Positions 1 to 8,186 of a DNA stretch of 64,000 nt are shown here, one piece after another. The stretch is from Silvibacterium acidisoli. Its GTDB lineage: Bacteria; Acidobacteriota; Terriglobia; Terriglobales; Acidobacteriaceae. Within the stretch, counting starts at the first letter, position 1. The number at the start of each line of letters is the position of its first letter. The translations under genes were made by a program, and so were the position numbers. The DNA lies in contig CP085323.1 in assembly GCA_022870745.1 (NCBI GenBank), positions 2,294,001-2,358,000 on the forward strand. Reading direction: 5' to 3'. The notes beneath the pieces are model-generated. The model did no database searches. It saw only the letters and a program-made list of their open reading frames with translations, and was not told the origin of the DNA.

Positions 1-2
1 TG

Positions 3-248
3 GACAATATGGCGAAGCGTGGCCGGAAATCTGGCGTCGTGGAAGACGTTGCTGTTCATCCAGAGCACCAGGGGCGAGGCATAGGACGCGCCATGATGCA
101 GCATGCGCTGGATCAATGCCGTCTCGCAGCCTGCTACAAGATGACGCTTTCAAGCAATCTCAAACGTGAGGACGCGCATCGCTTCTACGATTCGCTTGGC
201 TTCGAAAGACACGGTTACAGCTTCCAGATAGAACCGACGCGCATGTGA
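3..248 (+). CDS. GNAT-family N-acetyltransferase, C-terminal part (cut by window edge)
   Basis: The reading frame is open to the left edge, so only about the last 81 residues are present and the true start lies outside. Residues around HQGRGIG form the acetyl-CoA binding motif A of GNAT enzymes, preceded by the beta strand VVEDVAVHP. The tail RFYDSLGFERHG is the usual motif B that contacts the cofactor. These enzymes transfer the acetyl group of acetyl-CoA to an amine on a small molecule or protein. The acceptor cannot be read from this fragment. The next gene starts 94 bases downstream on the same strand. Confidence 0.85.
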   Translation, partial: DNMAKRGRKSGVVEDVAVHPEHQGRGIGRAMMQHALDQCRLAACYKMTLSSNLKREDAHRFYDSLGFERHGYSFQIEPTRM

Positions 249-342
249 TGGAAGACTGAATAGAGAGAGAACGCGGCCATGCGCGGATTCCTCGTATGCT
301 TAAGGAAGCGCGTCTCGCTCTCCAACTGGCAGCGAGCATGCC

Positions 343-1107
343 TTGGTGTTTTGGGAGATCGCCATTCACGCTTCGCTCCTGTTTATCCTGGCCATTGTTT
401 TCGCCGCCACACTCGTCCGCTCGGCATTCGGATTCGGCGAAGCACTGATCGCTGTACCCTTGTTGGCTCTTTTTATGCCTGTGCAGGTGGCGGCGCCACT
501 TGCGGTTCTGCTCTCTATCTCGGTCGCTGCAGTGGTAGTGGTACAGGACTGGCGGCATATTCACCTGCGCAGCGCCGCTGGGCTGCTGCTGGCTACAGTC
601 TTCGGTATTCCCCTCGGCCTGCTGGTGCTGACTTGTGCGCATCAACAATGGGTGAAGGCCGGGCTCGGCATCTTCATCATGCTGTTCGCGGCGTATTCGC
701 TGCTGTCGCCTGGTACGTTCCGGCTCGATCGTGATAACCGGCCGCTGCTGCTGCTTTCAGGATTTCTGGCAGGGATTCTTGGAGGAGCGTACGGCATGAA
801 TGGGCCGCCGCTGGTGATCTACGGCTCTCTCCGCAGATGGTCGCCACAGCATTTTCGCGCAACGCTGCATGCCTATTTTCTGCCTGCGAGCATCCTGGGA
901 ATGATCGGCTACTGGAGTGCGGGTTTGTGGACTCGAACGGTGACGCATGAGTTCTTGTTTTCCGTGCCGGCAATGTTGCCTGCGGTGTTCCTGGGGCGGG
1001 CTATCAATCGCCGCTTTTCCGGCACCGGTTTCCTTAACTATGTTTACGGCGGACTGATGCTGATAGGCGCGATGTTGTTATGGGAGACGCTGACGCATCG
1101 CGCATGA
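343..1107 (+). CDS. TauE/SafE-family sulfite/anion exporter, integral membrane protein
   Basis: A 254-residue, almost wholly hydrophobic protein with seven to eight likely membrane segments. It shows the internal duplication of the TauE/SafE (DUF81) family: SAFGFGEALIAVPLL near residues 27-41 and the glycine-rich GILGGAYGMNGPPLVIY near 144-160. Family members move sulfite, sulfoacetate or other anions across the inner membrane. The substrate here is unknown and there are no sulfur genes nearby. The start is TTG at 343 or GTG at 346; no ATG is available in frame at the N-terminus. The stop codon lies inside the left arm of a perfect hairpin that ends the transcript. Confidence 0.85.
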   Translation: MVFWEIAIHASLLFILAIVFAATLVRSAFGFGEALIAVPLLALFMPVQVAAPLAVLLSISVAAVVVVQDWRHIHLRSAAGLLLATVFGIPLGLLVLTCAHQQWVKAGLGIFIMLFAAYSLLSPGTFRLDRDNRPLLLLSGFLAGILGGAYGMNGPPLVIYGSLRRWSPQHFRATLHAYFLPASILGMIGYWSAGLWTRTVTHEFLFSVPAMLPAVFLGRAINRRFSGTGFLNYVYGGLMLIGAMLLWETLTHRA

Positions 1108-1150
1108 CCTGACCTCCGGGCCTGTGCAAGCGCCCGGAGGTCAGGTCATG
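1103..1150. terminator. Bidirectional hairpin terminator between convergent genes
   Basis: Perfect 18-bp inverted repeat, 1103-1120 against 1133-1150, with a 12-base loop. It lies between the stop codons of the permease on the plus strand and the serine hydrolase on the minus strand. The arm is very GC-rich and no long T-run follows on either side. Confidence 0.75.
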
Positions 1151-1156
1151 CAGCTT

Positions 1157-2731
1157 CTATTTGACCCTGGTGAAGATGCCGTTGTTTCCAGCCAGAGCCA
1201 GATTCTCTACCAGCACTTCTTTGCCGCTGTTGAGGAATTTGACTCCCCGGCGGGCGACGCCGGTGTTTTCACTGGCGAAGTAGTAGGTGAAGGTATCTCC
1301 CTCCCAATGGGTGAGCTCATAGTAAGCGCTTCGGGGTGGCAGGCGCATGATGAGATGATCATTTTCAACATCTATCTCCAGCTTGTCGTAATACTTGCTC
1401 TCGTAAGTTCCCTTGTAGGCAGACAGGTTGCCAGGATTGGAAGGATTCGATGGCGGCTTAAGTTTTGAGTAGTCAGGCGAAGAGTTCTGTACCTCACGAA
1501 AGCCTTCCTCAAAGATAGGTTGAAAGATAGAGAGGTAGTCATACTGGGCAGCGCCGTAATGGTAGAAGTCCAGGAACGACATGCTGACTGATTCCGGTAT
1601 GCCGATCGGCGTGCCGTTGGTCAGCACCACGATGCCCAACTGCTCGTTCGGCACCAGGTAAATCGCGGTGGCGCTACCCAGGTCGAAGGCGCCGCTATGG
1701 CTGAGCATGGGTGCATGTGTCGACTTATCTTTACCTACATTCCATCCGAGCCCATAGTACCTGTCATCGGGGCATGGTCCAGGTTGCACTGGGCCCGGTA
1801 CTGCGCAGATCTCAGGCTTGTGGGTCTCCTCGAGCGCTGCTTTATCTACTACCTGCTGCCCGTTAAACACGCCGTCAGCTAATTGCATCTGCAGAAATTT
1901 GACGAGGTCACGAACATTGGAGCTCACGCCGCCTGCCGGAGCTTCAGAGTCGGCCTCGCGTACAAACCAGTTGTGGTAAACGCCGTCTTCGCCGCGGAAA
2001 TGAAGCGCTGCCTTGTTCGGATTGTTATCGTAGTCGGAGAATCGCGAACTGGTGGAATCCATGCCAAGCTTCGAATAGAGCCGCTCCTGCGCGACCTCCT
2101 CCCAGGTTTTACCTGTCCTCAGGGTCGCTGCGATCGCGCCTTCTGTCAGGCCGAAATTGCTGTAGTTATAGAATTCCCTGAATCGACCGGCCAACGGAAC
2201 GAAGCGAAGCTTCCGCAGAATTTCGGGGCGGGAATATCCGAGGTCTTCCAGAACGTCGCCGGCGCCGGTCGGCAGACCGCTGCGATGAGAGAAGAAATCG
2301 CGAATTGTAACTTGTTCAGTTACAGAATTGCTTGAGAGCGCAAAGTCAGGATCCAGGCTTTGAATCCTGTCATCCCAGCTCACCTCACCCACGCCGACCA
2401 AGGAGGCCACAATGGTTGAGGCAAGCGGTTTTGATACTGAAGCGATTTCAAACACGGTGTCCGGGTCGACAGCGTCCGATTCGACCTTGCAAGGCTCGAC
2501 CGGAGCACCCGGCTTCAGCTTGCGAACGCCGTATCCCTTCAGGTAAACAACACGCCCCTGATAAACGACACCGACTGCAAGGCCGGGCAGTTTGGTCTTC
2601 TTCATGGTGTCGCAGATGCAAGTGTCGAGCTTGTTGAGAGCTGTGTGGATGTCGCTGGAGTGTGCAGCTTCCGGGCGTGCCTGAGCGCAGAATAGGGCGA
2701 TACCTGCAAGGAACAAAGCTTTTTTCAGCAT
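1157..2731 (-). CDS. Secreted serine hydrolase, beta-lactamase/class C penicillin-binding family
   Basis: A 524-residue protein from the chosen ATG at 2731. This start has AAGGGA about six bases upstream and gives a signal peptide (MLKKALFLAGIALFCAQA). A longer frame extends 25 codons upstream but would bury the signal. The class C fold is marked by SVSK (S98, K101; nucleophile serine and lysine), Y-S-N at 190-192 and H-S-G at about 345. After residue 420 there is a C-terminal domain of the kind often seen in bacterial FmtA/EstB-like hydrolases. It probably acts in the periplasm on a peptide, ester or D-amino-acid substrate. It need not confer resistance to beta-lactams. Confidence 0.85.
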   Translation of the reverse strand: MLKKALFLAGIALFCAQARPEAAHSSDIHTALNKLDTCICDTMKKTKLPGLAVGVVYQGRVVYLKGYGVRKLKPGAPVEPCKVESDAVDPDTVFEIASVSKPLASTIVASLVGVGEVSWDDRIQSLDPDFALSSNSVTEQVTIRDFFSHRSGLPTGAGDVLEDLGYSRPEILRKLRFVPLAGRFREFYNYSNFGLTEGAIAATLRTGKTWEEVAQERLYSKLGMDSTSSRFSDYDNNPNKAALHFRGEDGVYHNWFVREADSEAPAGGVSSNVRDLVKFLQMQLADGVFNGQQVVDKAALEETHKPEICAVPGPVQPGPCPDDRYYGLGWNVGKDKSTHAPMLSHSGAFDLGSATAIYLVPNEQLGIVVLTNGTPIGIPESVSMSFLDFYHYGAAQYDYLSIFQPIFEEGFREVQNSSPDYSKLKPPSNPSNPGNLSAYKGTYESKYYDKLEIDVENDHLIMRLPPRSAYYELTHWEGDTFTYYFASENTGVARRGVKFLNSGKEVLVENLALAGNNGIFTRVK

Positions 2732-3112
2732 GAAAATCCCTTGGATAGTCCAGAATTGGGTTTCGAATGGGGTGATCAGCGTAACAACGGTAACCATATT
2801 CGACAAGGAATATGTCTATCGGCGAATTAGTAGCGCCGAGGGTCTCCGGGGCCAGTCACCAGGCCGATTCAGTTGGCATTGTCAACGGTATTCTCGTTGG
2901 CCATTGTCTATTTCCATCTTCCGTTGTGGGCACCGCTATCGGGCCCCTGGTCCCGATAGACGCTCTCCCGCCCAGTCGCGAAATAGTGGCGCTACGCCGA
3001 CCTGTGTGACTCTATGCGGGCGAATGGCGATACATTATCGAATCTGATATACGGCTTAGTGGAGAGGTACAAGCGCGCGTAGCTCAAACCGAGCCAGGAG
3101 AAGAACCACAGA
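2732..3112. other. Intergenic region between divergent genes, 381 bp
   Basis: No credible gene is seen. It must hold the promoters of the serine hydrolase (minus) and greB (plus). An 8-bp perfect inverted repeat, CTATCGGG/CCCGATAG at 2936-2943 and 2952-2959, lies near the middle. Short open frames here lack Shine-Dalgarno sequences and recognisable products. Confidence 0.5.
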
Positions 3113-3712
3113 ATGCGAAAAGGGTTTACGCGAAGACCTGCGGCAGAGCAGCCTGCGGCGAACCACGCCACAAACTACATCACCCCAGGCGGGCTCAAGC
3201 GCCTGAAAGATGAGCGCCATTTTTTGCTCACCAAGGATCGCCCGGCCGTCGTGGAGGTGGTCGCATGGGCCGCGGGTAATGGGGATCGCAGTGAAAACGC
3301 CGACTATCAGTATGGCAAGCGGCGGCTGCGGCAGATCGACGGACGCATTCGTTTCCTGACCAAGCGAATCGAAGCCGCGGAAGTAGTAGATCCGGCGGCT
3401 CCAAGAACGGGACAGCGGGCGACGAGGGTGTTCTTCGGAGCCACTGTGCGTTACGCGAATGCGGCGGGAGCAGAGCGAGTGGTGAGCATCGTCGGGACAG
3501 ACGAAGTCGATCTCGAACGCAACCACATCAGCTGGGCTTCACCGCTGGGGCGCGCACTAATGAAAGCAGCAGAGGATGACGAAGTTGTTCTTCGTGCGCC
3601 GGGAGGCACCGAAACTCTGACTGTGCTGGAAGTGCGGTACGAGGGCATTTCTGTAGAAGCGTTTCGCGAACCACCCGGGTCGGAAGTCTCGACAGAGAAG
3701 CTAGATCGCTGA
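3113..3712 (+). CDS. greB: Transcript cleavage factor GreB/GreA family
   Basis: A 199-residue Gre factor. The N-terminal coiled-coil domain contains the signature SENADYQYGKRRLRQIDGR; its acidic tip residues reach through the RNA polymerase secondary channel and stimulate cleavage of backtracked RNA. The C-terminal FKBP-like domain covers roughly residues 100-175 (GRALMKAAEDDEV). The QYGKRRLRQID wording is closer to GreB than GreA, so GreB is favoured. There is an extra N-terminal stretch of about 20 basic residues and a C-terminal tail of about 20. An AGGAG-type ribosome site precedes the ATG. Confidence 0.85.
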   Translation: MRKGFTRRPAAEQPAANHATNYITPGGLKRLKDERHFLLTKDRPAVVEVVAWAAGNGDRSENADYQYGKRRLRQIDGRIRFLTKRIEAAEVVDPAAPRTGQRATRVFFGATVRYANAAGAERVVSIVGTDEVDLERNHISWASPLGRALMKAAEDDEVVLRAPGGTETLTVLEVRYEGISVEAFREPPGSEVSTEKLDR

Positions 3713-3760
3713 CTTCCGAGATGCTATCGGCACATGGCGGCCTGAGATATGGTCATTCCT

Positions 3761-3823
3761 GAGAAACGCCGCTCCCGATAGCCACTGTGCGGGACACAGT
3801 GACTATCGGAAGCGGCGTTTCTC
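3761..3823. terminator. Large bidirectional hairpin terminator
   Basis: Long near-perfect inverted repeat: GAGAAACGCCGCT from 3761 pairs with AGCGGCGTTTCTC ending at 3823, and an inner CCGATAG/CTATCGG continues the stem with one-base mismatches. It sits between the convergent greB and sugar dehydrogenase genes. Confidence 0.75.
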
Positions 3824-3854
3824 TTACGCATTGCTCAGGTTCGTTTCAGCGTAC

Positions 3855-5420
3855 TTAGGGCGTGGCGGGAAGCGTGCTGAGGTAGTGCACCAGGCTCTTC
3901 AGATCTTCTTCCGAGATCTTGTCCTGATATGACGGCATGGGGTTGGGAGTGCCGGCGCTGGTTGTCTTCGGAGGAGTGAGAATCGCTGCCCGAATCTGTT
4001 CTTCGGTGCGCCGCGACCCCACGCCGTTCAATGACGGTCCGATGTCTCCGCCTTCATGCCCGATGTGGTGGCACAGGAGGCAGTTATTGCCTGCGACGAT
4101 GCTCTTCCCGTGTTCGGGGTCAGAGGCGTCCGGTGTCGAGGAACCGGCTGCGGCGGGAGCGGGTGTGGCCGGCTGTTGTACTGGAGCTGAAACAGCCATG
4201 CCCAGTGGCGTCAGGCGGAAGAGGCCGCCGGGCTTTGCGTCTTCGATCATCCATAACGCTCCATCGGGAGCGACTTCCACGTCACGCACCCTGCGGCCGA
4301 CGTCCCAGCGCTCGGCGGTCTGTGCTCCTCCCTTGCCATCGAAGGTGATGCGAACCAGGACCTTCGCTGCCAGGCCGCTGGCAAAAGCCGATCCGTTCCA
4401 TTGCGGGAACATCGCACCCTTGTAGAACATCAGGTTGCCCGGAGCGATGACCGGAACCCAATAGATGACGGGCTTGGTCAGGTCAGGGCGCGTATCCGGG
4501 CTGGGAATGGCAACGCCGTTGTAGTTGTGTCCATAAGAGACAAGCGGCCAGCCATAGTTCTTGCCGGGCTTGATCAGGTTCAGCTCATCGCCGCCGCGCG
4601 GGCCATGTTCCAGTTCCCACAGCCGTCCATCCGGGGCAAAGGCCAGTCCATATGGAGTGCGGAAGCCGCTTGCCCAAGTTTCAGATGGCGTCAGGTTCGG
4701 TCCTGGAAAGGTGTACGTGCGTACGACTGGAGCCGTCTTTGCCTTCTCTGTGTCCGCAGGGGGATCGATGATGGGCACGCTGGCCGCGCCGGTCTTGCCT
4801 GCCTGGGGATTGCCCGGTGCTGGCTTGCCATCCAGCGTAAGGCGAAGGATCTTACCGAGTGGCTGGTTAGGGTCCTGTGCGGGCGTCATGCGCTGGCGAT
4901 CGCCCACTGAGAGATAGAGATACTTACTGTCCGGAGAGAAGGCGACCTCGGCGCCGAACTGCCCACCCTGGCCCCTTTCGCCGTCGCGCCAGATGACCTT
5001 GAGCCCTTCGAGGCTCGCGGAATCGGCTCCGATCTTCAGCTCAGCTCGCGCGAGCGCAAGGCTCGAGCCGCCATCACCAGGCTCCGAATAGGTCAGGTAG
5101 ACATTATGGTCCTGGGCGTAGTGCGGCGAGACGTACACACCCAGCATTCCGCCCTGGCCTTCCCAGAGAACAGGCGGAACGTTTGCGACCTGGGTCTTGA
5201 CTCCCTGCTGGGTGACCAGCCAGAGACCGCCAACCTTCTCGGTGATCAGCATGCGCCCATCGGGCAGAAAGGCAATCTTCCAGGGAAGATTCAGCGTCGT
5301 GATCTGGGTGACGGTAAAGGGCAGGTTTGAGTCAGAGTTCTGTTCGCCCGCATTCACCTGCGCGGAAGCGGCACTCGAAGCCAGGGCCAGGAATAGCCCG
5401 GCGATCGCTAAACGTTTCAT
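3855..5420 (-). CDS. Secreted PQQ-type aldose sugar dehydrogenase fused to a C-terminal cytochrome c
   Basis: About 521 residues with a signal peptide (MKRLAIAGLFLALASSAASA). Residues about 30-405 form the six-bladed propeller of the GSDH/sorbosone dehydrogenase (YliI-like) family, with GFRTPYGLAFAPDGRLW and the calcium-side motif HGPRGGDELN. After an Ala/Pro-rich linker, a class I cytochrome c domain carries CLLCH (C447, C450, H451) and a likely axial Met in NPMPSY. The fusion suggests periplasmic oxidation of an aldose with electrons passed to the attached heme. In this protein the position usually holding the catalytic His (HFGG type) reads GGQFGAE, so activity is uncertain. The second ATG, at 5420, is seven bases from GAGGGG and is preferred to 5423. 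Confidence 0.85.
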   Translation of the reverse strand: MKRLAIAGLFLALASSAASAQVNAGEQNSDSNLPFTVTQITTLNLPWKIAFLPDGRMLITEKVGGLWLVTQQGVKTQVANVPPVLWEGQGGMLGVYVSPHYAQDHNVYLTYSEPGDGGSSLALARAELKIGADSASLEGLKVIWRDGERGQGGQFGAEVAFSPDSKYLYLSVGDRQRMTPAQDPNQPLGKILRLTLDGKPAPGNPQAGKTGAASVPIIDPPADTEKAKTAPVVRTYTFPGPNLTPSETWASGFRTPYGLAFAPDGRLWELEHGPRGGDELNLIKPGKNYGWPLVSYGHNYNGVAIPSPDTRPDLTKPVIYWVPVIAPGNLMFYKGAMFPQWNGSAFASGLAAKVLVRITFDGKGGAQTAERWDVGRRVRDVEVAPDGALWMIEDAKPGGLFRLTPLGMAVSAPVQQPATPAPAAAGSSTPDASDPEHGKSIVAGNNCLLCHHIGHEGGDIGPSLNGVGSRRTEEQIRAAILTPPKTTSAGTPNPMPSYQDKISEEDLKSLVHYLSTLPATP

Positions 5421-5605
5421 CATGCATCCCCTCAACTGATAGAACAAACCCGACAGCATGACGATTTCTCAGCGCCGCCGCCCGCGGTCAAAATTCCCGT
5501 TTTTTAGAGTATCGTGCCCGAGCGGTTTGTTGATGAATGAATGAGCGAAATTGCAGGCAAACGTGCGTCAGCGCCGGCGAGAGGCACGTATTTCGCAGTG
5601 TTGCC

Positions 5606-5656
5606 GGGAAACAATGAAGGGAGAACCGGCACCGGTTCTCCCTCGATTGTTTTCCC
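5606..5656. terminator. Two-tier bidirectional hairpin terminator
   Basis: The inner perfect stem GGGAGAACCGG/CCGGTTCTCCC (5619-5629 and 5632-5642) is extended by an outer stem GGGAAACAAT (5606-5615) against ATTGTTTTCCC (5646-5656). It lies downstream of the minus-strand gene ending at 5684. It could also stop transcription coming from the plus strand. Confidence 0.65.
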
Positions 5657-5683
5657 TATCGAAATGAAATGAAGTTTCGTTGA

Positions 5684-6583
5684 TTAGAAGACAGGTTGTG
5701 GTTCGAATTCGGGCTCTTCCTCGATGCCGTGACGGCGGAGCAGGTTCGGCAGATTCTGCGAGAAGGCAGAACGTGGCATGACCATGTCGCAGCCGGCTTC
5801 AGTCGCCTTCACCTTGAGGTCGCCCTGCAGGTGCGAGAGGAAGCCGATGATCGAGGTGCCCTTTTTGAGTTTGGTACGGATTTTCGGGATGAGCGTCAGT
5901 GGCTTGGCGTTCGCATTGTTCAGATCGAAGACGATCAGCGAAGGCGGTCCATTTTCGTCGCCGGAGAGCTTCGAAACGATGTCCTTATCCGCTTTTACGA
6001 AGGCGACCTTCACGCCCAGCTTGCGAGCGGTCTCCTGGATTTTCGCCAGGAAGAAGAGATCTTCGATAAAGCAGTAAATCCTGGTCGGGGCATCTTCACG
6101 GATGGCTGCCGGAGGCTCGATCGAGAGATGCGAGTCGTGCAGGTTGCCATTTCCGTTGCCATTGCTGTGGCCGTGATGCGAGCCGTGATGGAGATTGCCG
6201 TTTCGCAGTTCGATGGTCGAAGGAGGCGCGTCTGCCACGTTGCCGTTCGAGACGCGATAGCTGTGATCCATCGGGCCGACGAAGACCTGTTGCTTGCGCG
6301 GCTTGCTTTTGCGGCGTCCGCCGCCGCCGCCGCCCTGTTGCTGGCCGCCGCTTCCACCCTTATGCAGGAAGCGATTCTGGCTGGACGGCTTGTTCTTCTG
6401 CCCTTGCTGGCCCTGGTTCTGCTGTCCGCCGTTACCCTGTTGGGTTGCCTGCGGTGCCTGGCCGTTCTGGGTGCCCTTTCCGCCTTTTCTTCTTCTACGG
6501 CGGCGGCGCTGGCCCTGGTTCTGGCCCTGTGCGGCTTGCCCTTCGGGCTGCGGAGCCTGGGGCGAGTTCTGCTCTGTTGTCAT
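5684..6583 (-). CDS. Protein with disordered Arg/Gln/Gly-rich N-terminus and response-regulator-like C-terminal domain
   Basis: A 299-residue protein with two halves. Residues 1-160 are low complexity: seven consecutive arginines near 26-32, many Gln/Gly, a GGGGGGRRKSKPRK patch near 84-97 and His/Asn/Gly repeats. This resembles RNA-associating tails. Residues about 167-286 fit a CheY-like receiver: E174-D175 for the acidic pair, D220 in LIVFDLNN at the phospho-acceptor site, S250 in GFLSH, and a strand VMPRSAF where the usual KPF lysine is not conserved. No DNA-binding output domain is present. I cannot name a function; it may be a receiver adaptor attached to a nucleic-acid-binding tail. It appears to be a single-gene transcript. 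Confidence 0.75.
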   Translation of the reverse strand: MTTEQNSPQAPQPEGQAAQGQNQGQRRRRRRRKGGKGTQNGQAPQATQQGNGGQQNQGQQGQKNKPSSQNRFLHKGGSGGQQQGGGGGGRRKSKPRKQQVFVGPMDHSYRVSNGNVADAPPSTIELRNGNLHHGSHHGHSNGNGNGNLHDSHLSIEPPAAIREDAPTRIYCFIEDLFFLAKIQETARKLGVKVAFVKADKDIVSKLSGDENGPPSLIVFDLNNANAKPLTLIPKIRTKLKKGTSIIGFLSHLQGDLKVKATEAGCDMVMPRSAFSQNLPNLLRRHGIEEEPEFEPQPVF

Positions 6584-7004
6584 TCTTGCACTTCCTGGTG
6601 CGTTTTTGCTTTGTCGATGGCAGCGAACTCCGGCGGAACGCTGCCGCTATCTATAGAGTCCGCCGGAAAAAGTGGTGTCTGTCACGAGGTCGCCTGATAA
6701 TTCCCCACAGCACAAAAGCGCCGGGAACCGAGACGGGGGATTGAGCGGATTTAAGGATCCTATTGGAGACAAGTGCGTTTGAAACCTTGAACCAAACAAC
6801 AGAAAGTTCTCATTCAACCACAGGAATAGCCTGCATCGGGCTACTGTTTAGAGTGTGTCAGTTGAATCCAGTTTGACTCTCGAGATCGCAGCGAGCCTCT
6901 AAGGTGAATCCGGCGTCAGCCGCTCGATAGACAAAAATGATGCTACTCCGAAATGTGACGGCATGCAAGCGCCATTTCACAGGCCTGTAATTCTCGGCGC
7001 ATGA
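6584..7004. other. Intergenic region, 420 bp, no gene recognised
   Basis: Relatively AT-rich spacer upstream of the receiver-like gene, whose promoter must lie here. It continues into the structured-RNA candidate at 7005-7200. The one minus-strand open frame (6858-7085) overlaps the RNA terminator and has no ribosome site, so I do not call it. Confidence 0.5.
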
Positions 7005-7200
7005 GAAAAGCCACCTTAGAAGGTGGCTTCTTCCCGCGTATCGCAATGGCCAATCACTGGCCTCCCGAAATAGCCTTCCGTCCATTGCTGGATCGGTGAG
7101 CTTAACGCTCCGGAGTGGGCTCGACCCTTAGGTCCTGGCTCTCAACCTCCGGAGCTCATCTTGCGTGGCTCCTTGCTTCCGGAGCCTGCGCGTCGCTGGC
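7005..7200 (-). ncRNA. Candidate structured small RNA (minus strand), family unknown
   Basis: The sequence between mutM and the receiver-like gene is GC-rich and heavily self-complementary, with AT-rich flanks. Stems seen: GGCTCC/GGAGCC at 7167-7172 and 7181-7186; GCTCCGGAG/CTCCGGAGC at 7107-7115 and 7147-7155, with a smaller GACC/GGTC hairpin nested inside; GCAATGG/CCATTGC at 7043-7049 and 7082-7088. On the minus strand it ends with AAGCCACCTT/AAGGTGGCTT (7029-7008) followed by TTTTCTC, an intrinsic terminator. Expected size is about 190-210 nt, in the 6S RNA range, but I cannot confirm 6S or any other family. No protein-coding frame explains it. Confidence 0.45.
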
Positions 7201-7337
7201 TGCCTTACCTATAAGCAATTGTTATGCCGTTCTTTCCTGTCATTGGAATCAACAACTTGAAAGGCAAGCAATTGATGCAAATTCAGAATCTGGAAGTCTG
7301 CAGGATATGAGACTTCATAAAACCATACATCCGGCCA

Positions 7338-8183
7338 TTACTTCTGACAGGTGAGGCAGTAGTGCGTGCCTCTTCCGGCGAGTAGAATCCGCTTGATCGG
7401 GGTGCCGCACACCCGGCAGGGTTCGCCGGTGCGCATGTAAACCCGGTGCTCCAGCTGGAAGAACCCGGCGACGCCGTCTGCGTCTACGTAATCCGAGACG
7501 GAAGAGCCGCCGAGCTGGATGGCGTGTTTCAGGACCTCCTGCAGGGCGGTGCGGAGCTCGAGAAGCCTGGGGCGTGACAGGCGGCCCGCAGTTCGCGTCG
7601 GGCGAATGCCTGCCCGGAAGAGACTTTCGTCGGCATAGATGTTGCCGACACCGTGCAGCAGCTTCTGGTTGAGCAACGCAGCCTTGATGGGCAGCTTGCG
7701 CCCTTTGAAGAGGGCAACGAAGTCGTCTTCGGAGATGGTCAGCGGTTCATGGCCCGGCCCGCTGAACCCTGTCTTGGTTTCGACGGCGACGGGATGGATG
7801 GCGAGGCGGCCAAAGCGGCGGGCATCGACGAAGCGCAGGTCGCGTGCGACGCCCGACTTCGATTGCAGATGCAGCAGCGCATGGGTGTGTGGAGGAACGG
7901 GAACGTCGGGGTGCGAGACGAGCAGGCGTCCGGTCATGCCGAGGTGGACGATCCACTGGACCTGGACCGCATCCTCGCCCGGCTGCGTCAGGTCGACGAC
8001 GATGTGTTTGCCGACGCGGTAGACGCGGCGGATCTGCTGCCCGGTGAGGCTGTCAGCCATGTCGGCTGCGGCGGTCTTGAAGGGCTCTCGATAGCTGCTG
8101 AGCCAGACGCTTTCGATTACGTCTCCGGCAACGCGCTCGTTGACGCCGTTGGCTACGGTTTCGACTTCAGGGAGTTCCGGCAT
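7338..8183 (-). CDS. mutM: Formamidopyrimidine-DNA glycosylase (8-oxoguanine repair)
   Basis: A 281-residue Fpg/MutM. It begins MPELPEVET, where Pro2 is the catalytic nucleophile after Met removal and Glu3 assists. A helix-two-turn-helix region (LLHGVGNIYADESLFRAGIRP) lies in the middle. The C-terminal zinc finger CRVCGTPIKR...THYCLTCQK has all four cysteines. It excises oxidised purines and nicks the abasic site. The ATG is three bases after the stop of the upstream Rieske oxygenase, so the two are probably co-transcribed. Confidence 0.97.
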   Translation of the reverse strand: MPELPEVETVANGVNERVAGDVIESVWLSSYREPFKTAAADMADSLTGQQIRRVYRVGKHIVVDLTQPGEDAVQVQWIVHLGMTGRLLVSHPDVPVPPHTHALLHLQSKSGVARDLRFVDARRFGRLAIHPVAVETKTGFSGPGHEPLTISEDDFVALFKGRKLPIKAALLNQKLLHGVGNIYADESLFRAGIRPTRTAGRLSRPRLLELRTALQEVLKHAIQLGGSSVSDYVDADGVAGFFQLEHRVYMRTGEPCRVCGTPIKRILLAGRGTHYCLTCQK

Positions 8184-8186
8184 AGT

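Noticed and set aside
6858-7085. 75-residue minus-strand frame
   Set aside because: It overlaps the terminator and stems of the structured RNA and has no ribosome site.
7167-7186. Resemblance of GGAAGCAAGG to the SRP RNA (4.5S) apical loop
   Set aside because: The symmetric and asymmetric loop bases of SRP domain IV are not reproduced; it is a plain GGCTCC/GGAGCC hairpin.
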